Below, piece by piece: positions 37,189 through 45,547 of a stretch of 64,000 nucleotides of DNA (position 1 is its first letter; every line of letters starts with the position of its first letter). The notes below the pieces were generated by a model that had not been told where the DNA came from, did not search any database, and saw only the letters and a list, made by a program, of their open reading frames with translations. Origin of the DNA: Thioclava sp. ES.031. GTDB taxonomy: Bacteria; Pseudomonadota; Alphaproteobacteria; Rhodobacterales; Rhodobacteraceae. The translations under genes were made by a program, and so were the position numbers. The stretch covers positions 382,001 through 446,000 of the forward strand of contig NZ_PDJO01000001.1 of the NCBI RefSeq assembly GCF_002563775.1, read 5' to 3'.

Positions 37189-38056
37189 ACAATCGACCCG
37201 CCGCGGCATTGCGCTGATGGTCGCCGTGACCTTCATCTTCGCGCTTCAGGACGGCATCTCGCGCCATCTGGCCGAGACCTACAACGTCTACATGGCGCTC
37301 ATGGTGCGCTTCTGGTTCTTCGCGGCCTTCGTGCTGGTGATCGCGGCGCGCAGCCCCGGCGGGATCAAGCGGGCGACGCGCTCGGGCCTGCCTTGGGCGC
37401 AGGTGATCCGCTCGCTCATCCTGATCACCGAAGTGGTCGTGATGGTGCAGGCCTTCGTCTATCTCGGGCTCGTCCATTCCCATGCGGTCTTCGCCTGCTA
37501 CCCGCTGCTGGTCGCAGGGCTTTCCGGGCCGGTGCTGGGCGAGAAGGTCGGCTGGCGGCGCGTGGCAGCGATCGGGGTGGGCTTCATCGGGGTACTCATC
37601 ATCCTCAAGCCCGGCTTCGGAGTGTTCTCGCCCTATGCGCTGATCCCGCTGGCGGCGGCGACGCTGTTCGCGCTCTACTCGCTGATGACGCGCTATGTGG
37701 GCCGCGTCGATCCGGCCTCGGTGTCCTTCTTCTACACTGGCGTGATCGGGGCGCTGGTGATCACGGCAGTCGGCATCTGGCACTGGGAGAACATGATCGC
37801 GTCGGACTGGGCGTGGATGGTCGTGCTGTGCTTCACCGCCGCGACCGGGCATTTCCTGCTGATCAAGGCCTATGAGGTGGCCGAGGCCTCGGCGATCCAG
37901 CCCTTCGCCTATCTGCAACTGGTCTTCGCCTCGACGCTGGGCGTCGTCGTCTTCGGCGAGTCGCTGGAATGGAACGTGGTCATCGGCGCGGGCGTCGTGG
38001 TCAGCGCGGGGCTCTTTACCCTGTGGCGCGCGCGGGTGGTGGCCGAAGGGTCGTAA
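37181..38056 (+). CDS. DMT superfamily (EamA) transporter
   Basis: A 291-residue inner-membrane protein with ten predicted helices arranged as two EamA repeats (about 8-140 and 150-285). GIALMVAVTFIFALQDGISR opens the first repeat, and QPFAYLQLVFASTLGVVVFG is the typical end of the second. Such proteins export metabolites or drugs; the substrate is unknown. It overlaps mnmD by 8 bases and ends at a palindromic element. Confidence 0.9.
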   Translation: MVEQSTRRGIALMVAVTFIFALQDGISRHLAETYNVYMALMVRFWFFAAFVLVIAARSPGGIKRATRSGLPWAQVIRSLILITEVVVMVQAFVYLGLVHSHAVFACYPLLVAGLSGPVLGEKVGWRRVAAIGVGFIGVLIILKPGFGVFSPYALIPLAAATLFALYSLMTRYVGRVDPASVSFFYTGVIGALVITAVGIWHWENMIASDWAWMVVLCFTAATGHFLLIKAYEVAEASAIQPFAYLQLVFASTLGVVVFGESLEWNVVIGAGVVVSAGLFTLWRARVVAEGS

Positions 38057-38067
38057 CCGCCTCTTTC

Positions 38068-38152
38068 GTTTTGGACAAAATATCCCGGGGTGAGGCTGTC
38101 AGGCCGAGGGGCAGCGCCCCTCTCCTCTTTTCATTTGTCGCCCTGCGGCGAC
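38068..38152. repeat. Dispersed palindromic element (locus C)
   Basis: Single inverse copy: AAAATATCCCGGGG (38077-38090), then GGCTGTCAGGCC, then the hairpin GAGGGGC-AGC-GCCCCTC (38106-38122). A further hairpin GTCGCC-CTGC-GGCGAC (38137-38152) follows. It lies between the convergent DMT and lytic transglycosylase genes, as at loci A and B. Confidence 0.75.
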
Positions 38153-38168
38153 GGGGAGGCAACGCCCC

Positions 38169-40115
38169 TCAATCCGTCACGTCACCGCGCAGGATGTCGG
38201 TGAATTTCACCTCGCCCTTGCCCAGCCGCGCGCGGTAGGGCGGGATCGCCTCGGAGACGCGCATCACGTAGTTGCGGGTCTCGGTGAAGGGGATCATCTC
38301 GACCCAGTCGATCACGTCGACCGTGCCGATCCGCGGATCGCCGCGATCCTCGATCCAGTTGCGCGGACGTCCGGGCCCGGCGTTGTAGCCCGAGGCGACC
38401 AGCACCGAAGACGGTCCGAATTCGTCGCGCAGCTCGGCCAGATAGGCGCCGCCCAGCTTGAGGTTATAGGTCGCGTCGGTCGTCAGCCGTGCCTTCTCGT
38501 AGGGCAGACCGGTTTTCTCCGCCATCATCTTCGCGGTGCCGGGCATCAGCTGCATCAGACCCTGCGCGCCCACCGGAGAGCCGACGCCGATCGCGAACTG
38601 GCTCTCGCGCCGGGCGACCGCGAGGACGACTTCTTCCGGCACGCCCAGATCATGGCTCGTCAGCCCCGGGATCGGCCAGAGCGCCTGCGCGATGATCTCG
38701 CCCTTCAGCGCGGCGCGTTTGCCGATGATCAGCGCGAGATAGGTGTCGTCCTCCTCAAGCGCGAAATTCGTGAGCGCACCGAAATTGCCCGGCCCGAGGC
38801 TCTCTTCCAGGTGCAAAACGAAGCGCGCGCCCAGCTCGTTTTCCCCGGCCTCATAGAGCAGCTGCGCGGCCTTGAAGACGGAAGAATGGCGCAGCTTGTA
38901 GCGCCGCCAGTCGGGCAGGTCGGGGCCCTTGGCGAAATTCGTGGGCAGGGGCAGGTTCAGCCGCTCCGCCGACAGGAGCCCGTAATAGGCGTCCTGATTT
39001 TCCGCGCCTTTGCGCCATGCGGCCTTGGCTTCGTCGCTGCGGCCCAGAACCTCCAGCGCGCGGCCTTGCCAATACCATGCCCGCGACGACGAGATCGGCC
39101 CGTCCACCGCCTTCTCGAGATTGTGGAAATGGCTGTAGGCTGTATCGGCGCGGCCCAGTTTCAACGCGGCATAGCCCGCGACCCATTCGAGATCGGCGTA
39201 ATCCGCGCCGCCCGGTTCCAGATGGTGCGAGGAGGCCAGATCATAGGCACGCTGCGTATTGCCCGCGCGCAGGTCCCAGCGCGACTGATAGCTGCGGAGC
39301 GTCGCCCAAAGGTCTGGGTCTTCCAGATCGGTTGCGGATTTCGACCGCTCGAGGATCAGCTCTGCCGCGCCGTCTTCCAGCCCGGCGCGCCAGCGCCACA
39401 TCGCGCGGTCGCGGGCAAGCCCTGCGGAACGCTCGACCATGTATTGGGGGACGGCGGCGACGAGATCGTCCACGCCCTGCTCGCGTGCCTGCAGGGCGAT
39501 CCGCGCCTCGGCCACGGCCTTGGTGCCGGGCGTGACCAGACCGATCATCCGGCGCGCATCCGAGAGATGCCCGCGATCGAGCATGTTCTGCATCCGCCCG
39601 CCATGATCGGCGGAGATGAGCGAGGGGTAATCGGCCAAGAACTTCGCCTGCTCGTCTTCGTCCATTGGCAGTTGGCGCCACGCGGTCTTGGCGACCTCGG
39701 CCGCCAACGCCTTCTGTCCCAGGGCAAGATGCGCACCAATCAACGCCAGCGCGCCGGTGCCGGTCTGCGGCGGACCGAGCTTGAAATAGGCGATCACCTC
39801 GCGCGGGGGGATGCCGTCGAGCGTGGCCTCGCCCTTCTCGCGCAGCCACGGCATGCCGGGCCAATCGGCGCGGCGGGTGGCGAAATCGAGATAGTCGGCG
39901 AAGTCTCCTTCGCCGTCGCGCAGGCGTTTCCACTCGATGACATCGAAGCCCAAGGGGCCCACGCGGCGCGCGAGATTTTCGGCCTCGTCCCAGTTGCCGG
40001 AATTGGCCGCGGCGAAAGCATCGGACAGCGCGGAACTCGCGGCGCGAAGCGCGGCCGGCGAGAGCGCGAAACTCGAAGCCGCAAGCGCGGCGAGGAACTG
40101 GCGTCGGATCATCAT
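38169..40115 (-). CDS. Soluble lytic murein transglycosylase
   Basis: A periplasmic peptidoglycan lyase of 648 residues. The N-terminal signal peptide ([20 protein letters not shown]) has two arginines in a Tat-like context but lacks a full consensus. A long helical U-shaped domain covers about residues 40-470. The SLT catalytic domain follows, with [20 protein letters not shown] (catalytic Glu in ES), [10 protein letters not shown] and [11 protein letters not shown]. It cleaves the glycan with formation of 1,6-anhydro-muramic acid. Divergent from dapA. Confidence 0.93.
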   Translation of the reverse strand: MMIRRQFLAALAASSFALSPAALRAASSALSDAFAAANSGNWDEAENLARRVGPLGFDVIEWKRLRDGEGDFADYLDFATRRADWPGMPWLREKGEATLDGIPPREVIAYFKLGPPQTGTGALALIGAHLALGQKALAAEVAKTAWRQLPMDEDEQAKFLADYPSLISADHGGRMQNMLDRGHLSDARRMIGLVTPGTKAVAEARIALQAREQGVDDLVAAVPQYMVERSAGLARDRAMWRWRAGLEDGAAELILERSKSATDLEDPDLWATLRSYQSRWDLRAGNTQRAYDLASSHHLEPGGADYADLEWVAGYAALKLGRADTAYSHFHNLEKAVDGPISSSRAWYWQGRALEVLGRSDEAKAAWRKGAENQDAYYGLLSAERLNLPLPTNFAKGPDLPDWRRYKLRHSSVFKAAQLLYEAGENELGARFVLHLEESLGPGNFGALTNFALEEDDTYLALIIGKRAALKGEIIAQALWPIPGLTSHDLGVPEEVVLAVARRESQFAIGVGSPVGAQGLMQLMPGTAKMMAEKTGLPYEKARLTTDATYNLKLGGAYLAELRDEFGPSSVLVASGYNAGPGRPRNWIEDRGDPRIGTVDVIDWVEMIPFTETRNYVMRVSEAIPPYRARLGKGEVKFTDILRGDVTD

Positions 40116-40270
40116 GGCTGCTCGTGGTCGCGGGTTTGTCCCTTTGCTACGGGCCTCTCACAGATGGGGATGAATCACAAGTTGGCAACCGTCGCGCAAC
40201 CGCCTATAACCCGGCCGATTTCCGCCGGGACGACTCACCTTCCCGGCCCAACCAAAAAAAGGAGCGTGTC

Positions 40271-41143
40271 ATGTTCAAAGGGTCTCTTCCCGCACTGGTC
40301 ACGCCGTTCAAGGACGGCGAACTGGATCTGGACACGCTCAAGAAACTCGTCGAGTGGCATATCGACCAGGGCAGCCACGGCCTCGTGCCGGTCGGCACCA
40401 CCGGTGAAAGCCCGACGGTGAGCCATGCCGAGCACATGACCGTCATCACCGAGGTCGTGAAAGCCGCGAAGGGCCGTATCCCGATCATCGCGGGCGCGGG
40501 CTCGAACTCGACCGCGGAAGGCGTCCGGCTGATCCAGCACGCCGCCGAAACCGGGGCCGATGCGGCGCTCGTCGTGACGCCCTATTACAACAAGCCGACG
40601 CAACGCGGCATGATCGAGCATTACCGCGCGCTGCACGATGCCTGCGAATTGCCGATCGTGATCTACAACATCCCCGGCCGCTCGGTGATCGACATGATCC
40701 CCGAGACCATGGGCGAACTGGCCAAGCTGCCGCGGATCGTTGGTGTGAAGGACGCGACCGGCAAGCTGGAGCGTGTCTCGATGCAGCGCGCGACCTGCGG
40801 GCCCGATTTCATCCAGCTGTCGGGCGAGGACGCGACCGCGCTCGGCTTCAACGCACATGGCGGCGTGGGCTGCATCTCGGTGACGGCGAATGTCGCGCCG
40901 AAGCTTTGCGCGGAATTCCAGGAAGCGACGCTTGCGGGCGATTACGCCAAGGCGCTGAGCTATCAGGACAAGCTGATGCCGCTGCATATGGCGATCTTCC
41001 TCGAGCCGGGCGTTGCGGGTGCAAAATACGCGATGTCGAAGCTGGGCATGTGCTCGGCCGAGGTGCGCCTGCCGCTGACCGAGCTTCTGCCCGAGACGAA
41101 GACCGCGATCGATGCCGCGATGGCGCATGCCGGTCTGATCTGA
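40271..41143 (+). CDS. dapA: 4-hydroxy-tetrahydrodipicolinate synthase
   Basis: First committed enzyme of lysine and diaminopimelate synthesis, condensing pyruvate with aspartate semialdehyde. It is 290 residues with a TIM barrel. The catalytic tyrosine is in [13 protein letters not shown] and the Schiff-base lysine in [13 protein letters not shown]. The start [13 protein letters not shown] follows AAGGAG at the right distance. Frames further upstream are not used. It ends at a strong terminator. Confidence 0.97.
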   Translation: MFKGSLPALVTPFKDGELDLDTLKKLVEWHIDQGSHGLVPVGTTGESPTVSHAEHMTVITEVVKAAKGRIPIIAGAGSNSTAEGVRLIQHAAETGADAALVVTPYYNKPTQRGMIEHYRALHDACELPIVIYNIPGRSVIDMIPETMGELAKLPRIVGVKDATGKLERVSMQRATCGPDFIQLSGEDATALGFNAHGGVGCISVTANVAPKLCAEFQEATLAGDYAKALSYQDKLMPLHMAIFLEPGVAGAKYAMSKLGMCSAEVRLPLTELLPETKTAIDAAMAHAGLI

Positions 41144-41170
41144 GGTTCCGACCCAAGCGAAGACAAGAAA

Positions 41171-41205
41171 ACGCCGGCGCGATGAGGATCGCGCCGGCGT
41201 TTTTC
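41171..41205. terminator. Strong intrinsic terminator after dapA
   Basis: A 13-bp perfect stem, ACGCCGGCGCGAT (41171-41183) with ATCGCGCCGGCGT (41188-41200), has a GAGG loop and is followed by TTTTTC. It ends dapA; with AAAA on its other side it can also end the leftward motB transcript. Confidence 0.9.
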
Positions 41206-41219
41206 TTTGATGATGAGGG

Positions 41220-42374
41220 TTATTGCAGGGCGCTGCGCAGATCGTCGAGCGCGACGGAGCTGTATTGCTGCGGCTGTTCCTGCGTGCCCGGCGCGGCGGG
41301 CGCGACGGTTTCGGGGGCCGCGTGTTCGACTGCCGGGACCGGTTGCGGGGCCACGGGCTCCGCCTTCGCCTCGAGCCGCGGCGTCGCCGTATCGGTCGGT
41401 GCGGGCGCATCGGTTTTCGGATGAAGATAGGCGAGGGTCACGGTGATCCGGCGGTTCGAGGGATCGCGGGGCTCTGCCGGTTTCAGCGGATCGGTGTCCG
41501 ACAGGCCCGAGACGCGGGTGATACGCTCCGGAGCGACCCCGGCGGTTACGAGGGCCCGGCGCGTCGCATTGGCGCGGTCCGAGGACAGTTCCCAGTTCCC
41601 GTAGGTGCCGCCCGCTTTCTGATAGGGCACCGAGTCGGTGTGGCCCGCGATCAGCACGTCATTGGGCAGATCGGAGAGGGCGCGGCCAAGCTGATCCATC
41701 AGCTTCAACGTCGGCCCGTCGATCTTCGCGCTGCCCGAGGCGAACATGGCTTTGCCTGCCTGATCCACGACCTCGATATTCAGCCCGTCCGGCGTGCGGC
41801 GGAACAGGACGTTCTGCTGCAGCGGGCGGAGGTCCGGGACGTGCTGGATCGCTTGCGTGATGCGGGTTTGAAGCGTCTCGAAGCGGGCGTCATCGACGGC
41901 ATGCGGCGTGACCGCAGCGGTCTTGGCGTCGGTCGCGTCGCCGGCCTTGGCCGTCGCCTGCGCCGCGGTCGCGAGCTTTTCAGCCGTCGCGTCGGGCGTG
42001 GTGTCCTTGGATTTCCCGGAGGCGTTGGCCATTTCGGTCGAGGGATCGGTCACGCTTCCGATGCCGGGATTGGCGGGGATCGCATCATTGGCGCGCGACG
42101 CGTTCATGATCCCTTTCGGGCCGAGCGTCTCGCCTGCGAGCGGGCCGGTGCCGCCGGGCGCCTGCATCGAGATTTTCGCCGGAGCGAAGTAATCGGCGAT
42201 CCCGGTCAGTTGGTTCTCGTCCGACACGGACAGAATCCACATCAGCAGGAAGAAGGCCATCATCGCGGTCATGAAGTCCGCGTAGGCGACTTTCCATGCA
42301 CCGCCATGATGCTCGGATTCGTGATCGTCGTCGCTCCGCTTCACAATGATCGGCGCTTGGTTCGACCGTGCCAT
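41220..42374 (-). CDS. motB: Flagellar motor stator protein MotB
   Basis: Stator subunit anchoring the motor to peptidoglycan and carrying protons, 384 residues. A single N-terminal transmembrane helix contains the critical aspartate in YADFMTAMMAFFLLMWI. A long Ala/Thr-rich linker (about 80-170) follows, then the OmpA-like domain with AGHTDSVPY and LSSDRANATRRAL. A Pro/Ala-rich tail of about 50 residues beyond the OmpA domain is unusual. MotA is not adjacent. First flagellar gene of the block. Confidence 0.93.
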   Translation of the reverse strand: MARSNQAPIIVKRSDDDHESEHHGGAWKVAYADFMTAMMAFFLLMWILSVSDENQLTGIADYFAPAKISMQAPGGTGPLAGETLGPKGIMNASRANDAIPANPGIGSVTDPSTEMANASGKSKDTTPDATAEKLATAAQATAKAGDATDAKTAAVTPHAVDDARFETLQTRITQAIQHVPDLRPLQQNVLFRRTPDGLNIEVVDQAGKAMFASGSAKIDGPTLKLMDQLGRALSDLPNDVLIAGHTDSVPYQKAGGTYGNWELSSDRANATRRALVTAGVAPERITRVSGLSDTDPLKPAEPRDPSNRRITVTLAYLHPKTDAPAPTDTATPRLEAKAEPVAPQPVPAVEHAAPETVAPAAPGTQEQPQQYSSVALDDLRSALQ

Positions 42375-42574
42375 GGATTGCCCTTTCCCACCTCGCTGAC
42401 CGGAGCCAGCCGTATTCTCAGGGCATACGTCTCCTGCAGCCCCTGACTGTGGGTTCTCGGATTAAATGTGGGCCAAAAAAGGGCGACAATCGTTCATGAT
42501 CTGGAAACAAAGATGCGCGGCGCTGACTTTGGAATCCGTTTTGAGCAGAAAGGCTTGCGCCCTGCTGCCCGCTA

Positions 42575-43039
42575 TCACGCCCCGTGGAGCGAGGCGTCGA
42601 GGTCGTCGCGGCTGTGTTTGCCCAACCCGACCTTCTTGGCATAGGCAGCTTTTCGCGCCGAATAGCTGGGCGCGACCAGCGGCATATCCGCGGGCAGGTT
42701 GAACAGGGTCCGGTATTCGTCTTCGCTCAGCCCGTGTTCCGAGCCGAGATGGCGTTTGAGCATCTTGAACCCGCGCCCGCAGCACAGGCAGAAGACCTTA
42801 TCTTCGGTCACGGCGTCTTCAATAGGAAGCGCGGGGTGCGGCCGCGCGGGGCTGGAGCTGGCCGTGGTTGTGTCCATCGCATGAGAGACCGCCGCGTCGT
42901 TCAGCTCTTCGCCGAACTGCGCGGAGAGCTTCGCCACGAGGTCGACCACCTGATCCGCCGTTACATCCGAACGGGCGGCATAGGCGGCAGCAACTGTCGC
43001 GATAATGTTTGCTGCGTCCGTGGGCCGATCCTTCGACAT
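42575..43039 (-). CDS. MucR/Ros family zinc-finger transcriptional regulator
   Basis: A 154-residue regulator with a C-terminal Ros/MucR finger. The metal ligands are complete: C-x2-C in CLCCGRGFKMLKRHLGSEHG, then the two histidines of HLGSEHG. DEYRTLFNLPADMPLVAP is the usual continuation. MucR proteins bind AT-rich DNA and in alphaproteobacteria control flagella, exopolysaccharide and cell-cycle genes together with CtrA. The upstream 170 bases are AT-rich, suggesting autoregulation. Lies downstream of a second, degenerate MucR gene. Confidence 0.9.
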   Translation of the reverse strand: MSKDRPTDAANIIATVAAAYAARSDVTADQVVDLVAKLSAQFGEELNDAAVSHAMDTTTASSSPARPHPALPIEDAVTEDKVFCLCCGRGFKMLKRHLGSEHGLSEDEYRTLFNLPADMPLVAPSYSARKAAYAKKVGLGKHSRDDLDASLHGA

Positions 43040-43208
43040 CTGGTCTCTCCAATGCTTAAAATTTGCACTCTCCCCGGACTAGTAGAGAAAGTTACGGGCA
43101 ACCTCTGTTTCTGTCAACAAACGCACGTATCTGTGCTTGGGTTCCTTGCAAAGATACATTTCCTAAACCGGATTGTTTCGCTGAATGCTTTGACTGTCCT
43201 AGGGCTGG

Positions 43209-43490
43209 TCAGTGCAGTTTGTCGCGCATGAGCCACCGCTCTTTGGCGAGCTGATAGTCCGGGGCGCTGGTCGGATAGTCCGGCGGAAGTCCCCATTTCG
43301 CGCGATATTCCTCGAAGGTCATTCCGAGCAGATTTCTGAGGTGACGCCTCAACATCTTGATCGGACGGCCCGTTTCCAGGCAGATCAACCGATCCGGATA
43401 CACGCTTTCCGAGATCGGCACCGCAGGGATGCGGGAGGTCGCAGGCTCGCCGGTCCGGGCCGGAGGATGTTGCGTCATGTCTCCACTCAC
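43209..43490 (-). CDS. MucR family regulator with incomplete zinc site
   Basis: A 93-residue MucR homologue. LICLETGRPIKMLRRHLRNL and MTFEEYRAKWGLPPDYP match the family core. Compared with the neighbouring MucR, the second cysteine is Thr and the second histidine is Leu, so only one Cys and one His of the zinc set remain. Zinc-free Ros-type proteins are known in Mesorhizobium, so the fold can survive. It is tandem with the canonical MucR, 169 bases apart. Confidence 0.85.
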   Translation of the reverse strand: MSGDMTQHPPARTGEPATSRIPAVPISESVYPDRLICLETGRPIKMLRRHLRNLLGMTFEEYRAKWGLPPDYPTSAPDYQLAKERWLMRDKLH

Positions 43491-43743
43491 ATATTTTTGT
43501 CCTTAGGGGGAAAGATTGAAGGAAATCTTAAAGTTAGGTCAAAGAAATCGATTTTTTCCCGCAAAACGCCGCAGTTACGCGCTATTTCAAAGTGTGCGCG
43601 CGGCTTGTCAGGCACGAAAGCGTGAAGTATCGCATATCGCAGGTAAAAAAATTCGAAAATGCAAAGATGTCAGGCTCGGCGGATTTATGCTCTGAGATCC
43701 CGTCTGGCGTTCAGCGTTAATCGGAAGTGACTGCGCAACGGGG

Positions 43744-44544
43744 ATGGGCGCGAGACCTAAGTTTCGACCCGAAGCGCTGGGGTATTCGGGGAGTTGCCTT
43801 TTGTTTGGCGCAGATGCCATGCGGAGACAGAACGTCATCATCGTAGCGGAAGACGAGGCGAAGCAAGGCCAGTTGGCCGGCTTCTTTCGCGAGTGCTGCG
43901 GCTGGGATCCTTTGCCTTTTGCGAAAGCATTCGAGGCGGAGCAGTACATCCTGCTGCATGGAAGCCCACGCCTGTTGTTAATCAATCTCGCGGAGCCAGA
44001 GGGTGCGGCGGATCTGATCCGCACCGCGCGTGGCAGCGAGATGGAGAGCCTCGTCCTCTTCGTCGATCCGACCACGGGCGGAGAACTGGCCGCCGAAATG
44101 ATTCTGGCGGGCGCCGATGATGTGCTGCGTGAGCCTTATTCCGAGAGAGAATTGGCTGCGCGGCTATGGCTGCGTGCGGGGAGCAGTCTGCCAATCAGCT
44201 TCCCGGGCGAAGAAAAGCGCGTCGCTCGGTTGAAGATCGACAAGGAAAACCGGCTGACCGGGCCCGACGCTGCCGAAGCGGTGCAGCTCACCCCGATGGA
44301 AGGGGAGATCATGTGCGAGCTGATCCGGAGCGGCGGGCGAATCGTGACGCGCGACGCGCTGTCGCGTCGAATCGATAAATGCATGTGGGTCTACGGTGAC
44401 CGCAAATTCGACGTTCACATCACCAAGATTCGCAAGAAGTTGCGCGGTGCCTTTGGAGAAAGATACGTCGTGGAAACGATTCGGGCGGCTGGATACTCGT
44501 TCTACGAGATTCCCCAAGGAAGACAGCAAGCTGACGCAACCTAA
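43744..44544 (+). CDS. OmpR-type regulator with degenerate receiver domain
   Basis: A 266-residue protein with an N-terminal receiver-like domain and a C-terminal winged helix (QLTPMEGEIMCELIRSGGRI, FDVHITKIRKKLRGAFGERY, ETIRAAGYSF). In the receiver the acidic pair is kept (VAEDE). The phospho-acceptor aspartate is replaced by Asn in LLLINLAEP, and the conserved Lys by Arg (REPYSERE), so normal phosphorylation is unlikely. The start is uncertain: ATG at 43744 or 43819, neither with a strong binding site. Its place between MucR and the sigma gene suggests flagellar control. Confidence 0.78.
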   Translation: MGARPKFRPEALGYSGSCLLFGADAMRRQNVIIVAEDEAKQGQLAGFFRECCGWDPLPFAKAFEAEQYILLHGSPRLLLINLAEPEGAADLIRTARGSEMESLVLFVDPTTGGELAAEMILAGADDVLREPYSERELAARLWLRAGSSLPISFPGEEKRVARLKIDKENRLTGPDAAEAVQLTPMEGEIMCELIRSGGRIVTRDALSRRIDKCMWVYGDRKFDVHITKIRKKLRGAFGERYVVETIRAAGYSFYEIPQGRQQADAT

Positions 44545-44893
44545 GGTTGAGTCGCCGAGTCGCCGTGACGTGTTTTGCGGTAGTAGCTGTCAAGCGCCGA
44601 ATTGTTAACGTCTCAGCGATTGTCCGTGAACGCACAACCTGTGGCTGGAGCATCGACAAGCTGTGGATGGTCGAGGTTGCAACCACAACCCTTAGCGTTC
44701 GAGTCTATGAAAAACAGGCCTGCGGCCGCCTCACGCGATGTTGGTCTGGGGATAACTCGAGGGGCTGGTTTCACGGTCTTTTTACGGAAAATCTACCCTT
44801 ACTCGCCTCACGGTTTAACAATCCTTAACCTTACCCGATCCTGAATCGCTGATAATCTGTTGTCACTGGAATTGGGGGACACAGGGATCAGGG
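44545..44893. other. Regulatory gap upstream of an unknown gene
   Basis: This 349-base region has no supported gene. Its second half is AT-rich and contains a CtrA-like box TTTA-N7-TTAA at 44814-44828, so it is probably a promoter region for the gene at 44894. Confidence 0.45.
44814..44828. promoter_or_regulatory. CtrA-like box, one mismatch
   Basis: TTTA (44814-44817), 7 bases, TTAA (44825-44828) followed by C. The CtrA consensus is TTAA-N7-TTAA, so 7 of 8 bases match. It is 65 bases upstream of the ATG at 44894. Confidence 0.4.
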
Positions 44894-45307
44894 ATGTCTA
44901 TGAAAAATAACGATTTGTTAGCGCAGATTTGGGAGGGTTCGGTGACGCAAGCGTCATCATCCGCGGGCTCCCAAGGGAGCTTGGTGGCGGCTGCGCTTCT
45001 GCCTGCGCACACTGTTCTGCTGCGCTCGACTCGCAAGGATGCAAGCTTGCTCGTGCTGCCCGAAGCCGAAGAGCTTCTGCCGGGTATATCGCTTGGTGAC
45101 ATTCTTGCAGAAGAGCTTGGAATCGAGGTGCCTTATGGAAGCCTCGTGGTGATCGAGCCGACGCATGTCGCAGGGGTGAAGCATGGTTTTGGGGACCGTG
45201 CGATCGACCTCCGGCTGCCGGCGATGGCGTCGCCCGCACGCGGTGGCTTTTCCGTTCACGAAGATGCGCGGGATCGCGGCGCGACCGCGACGGGCAGTCG
45301 CCTGTGA
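44894..45307 (+). CDS. Protein of unknown function between flagellar regulators
   Basis: An open frame of 137 residues with an AGGG site before the ATG. No family is recognised. The first part is polar, then ALLPAHTVLLRSTRKDASLL and ISLGDILAEELGIEVPYGSL suggest a compact alpha/beta domain, and the tail after residue 105 is Arg/Ala-rich and probably disordered. No signal peptide or membrane helix. A CtrA-like box upstream and the sigma factor gene downstream suggest co-regulation with flagella. It could be non-coding. Confidence 0.5.
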   Translation: MSMKNNDLLAQIWEGSVTQASSSAGSQGSLVAAALLPAHTVLLRSTRKDASLLVLPEAEELLPGISLGDILAEELGIEVPYGSLVVIEPTHVAGVKHGFGDRAIDLRLPAMASPARGGFSVHEDARDRGATATGSRL

Positions 45308-45427
45308 GCGCGAAGGCCGTGGAAAACGGCCGCTATGCGTTCTGCGCTCGGTTGGCGGACCGGGCCAGTCTGACACAGTCATGAGTATGCCGCGCCGTCC
45401 CGGGAGGCGGCGCGGCCTCCCGCAGAA

Positions 45428-45442
45428 TTAATCCGAGGTTAA
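45428..45442. promoter_or_regulatory. Perfect CtrA-type box 1 upstream of the sigma factor gene
   Basis: TTAA (45428-45431), TCCGAGG, TTAA (45439-45442) followed by CC. It matches the CtrA full-site consensus TTAA-N7-TTAA exactly. It lies 105 bases upstream of the sigma factor ATG. Confidence 0.75.
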
Positions 45443-45458
45443 CCAGAAAAGCCTCCGA

Positions 45459-45473
45459 TTAACTTGCCTTTAA
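45459..45473. promoter_or_regulatory. Perfect CtrA-type box 2 upstream of the sigma factor gene
   Basis: TTAA (45459-45462), CTTGCCT, TTAA (45470-45473). A second exact TTAA-N7-TTAA match, 31 bases downstream of box 1 (about three helical turns) and 74 bases upstream of the sigma factor ATG, near where a -35 region would be. Confidence 0.75.
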
Positions 45474-45547
45474 TCAAGTAAAGCTTTCTCCAAACATGCC
45501 CCCGTGGTCTTCTGTTCATCAAGAATAGAGCGGATAGAGGCGGAGTA

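Noticed and set aside
41223..42446. Open frame opposite motB
   Set aside because: Antisense shadow; motB has all its domains on the minus strand.
43528..43542. CtrA-like box TTAA-N7-TCAA upstream of the OmpR-type gene
   Set aside because: One mismatch in an AT-rich gap and far from the likely start; weaker than the other boxes and probably chance.
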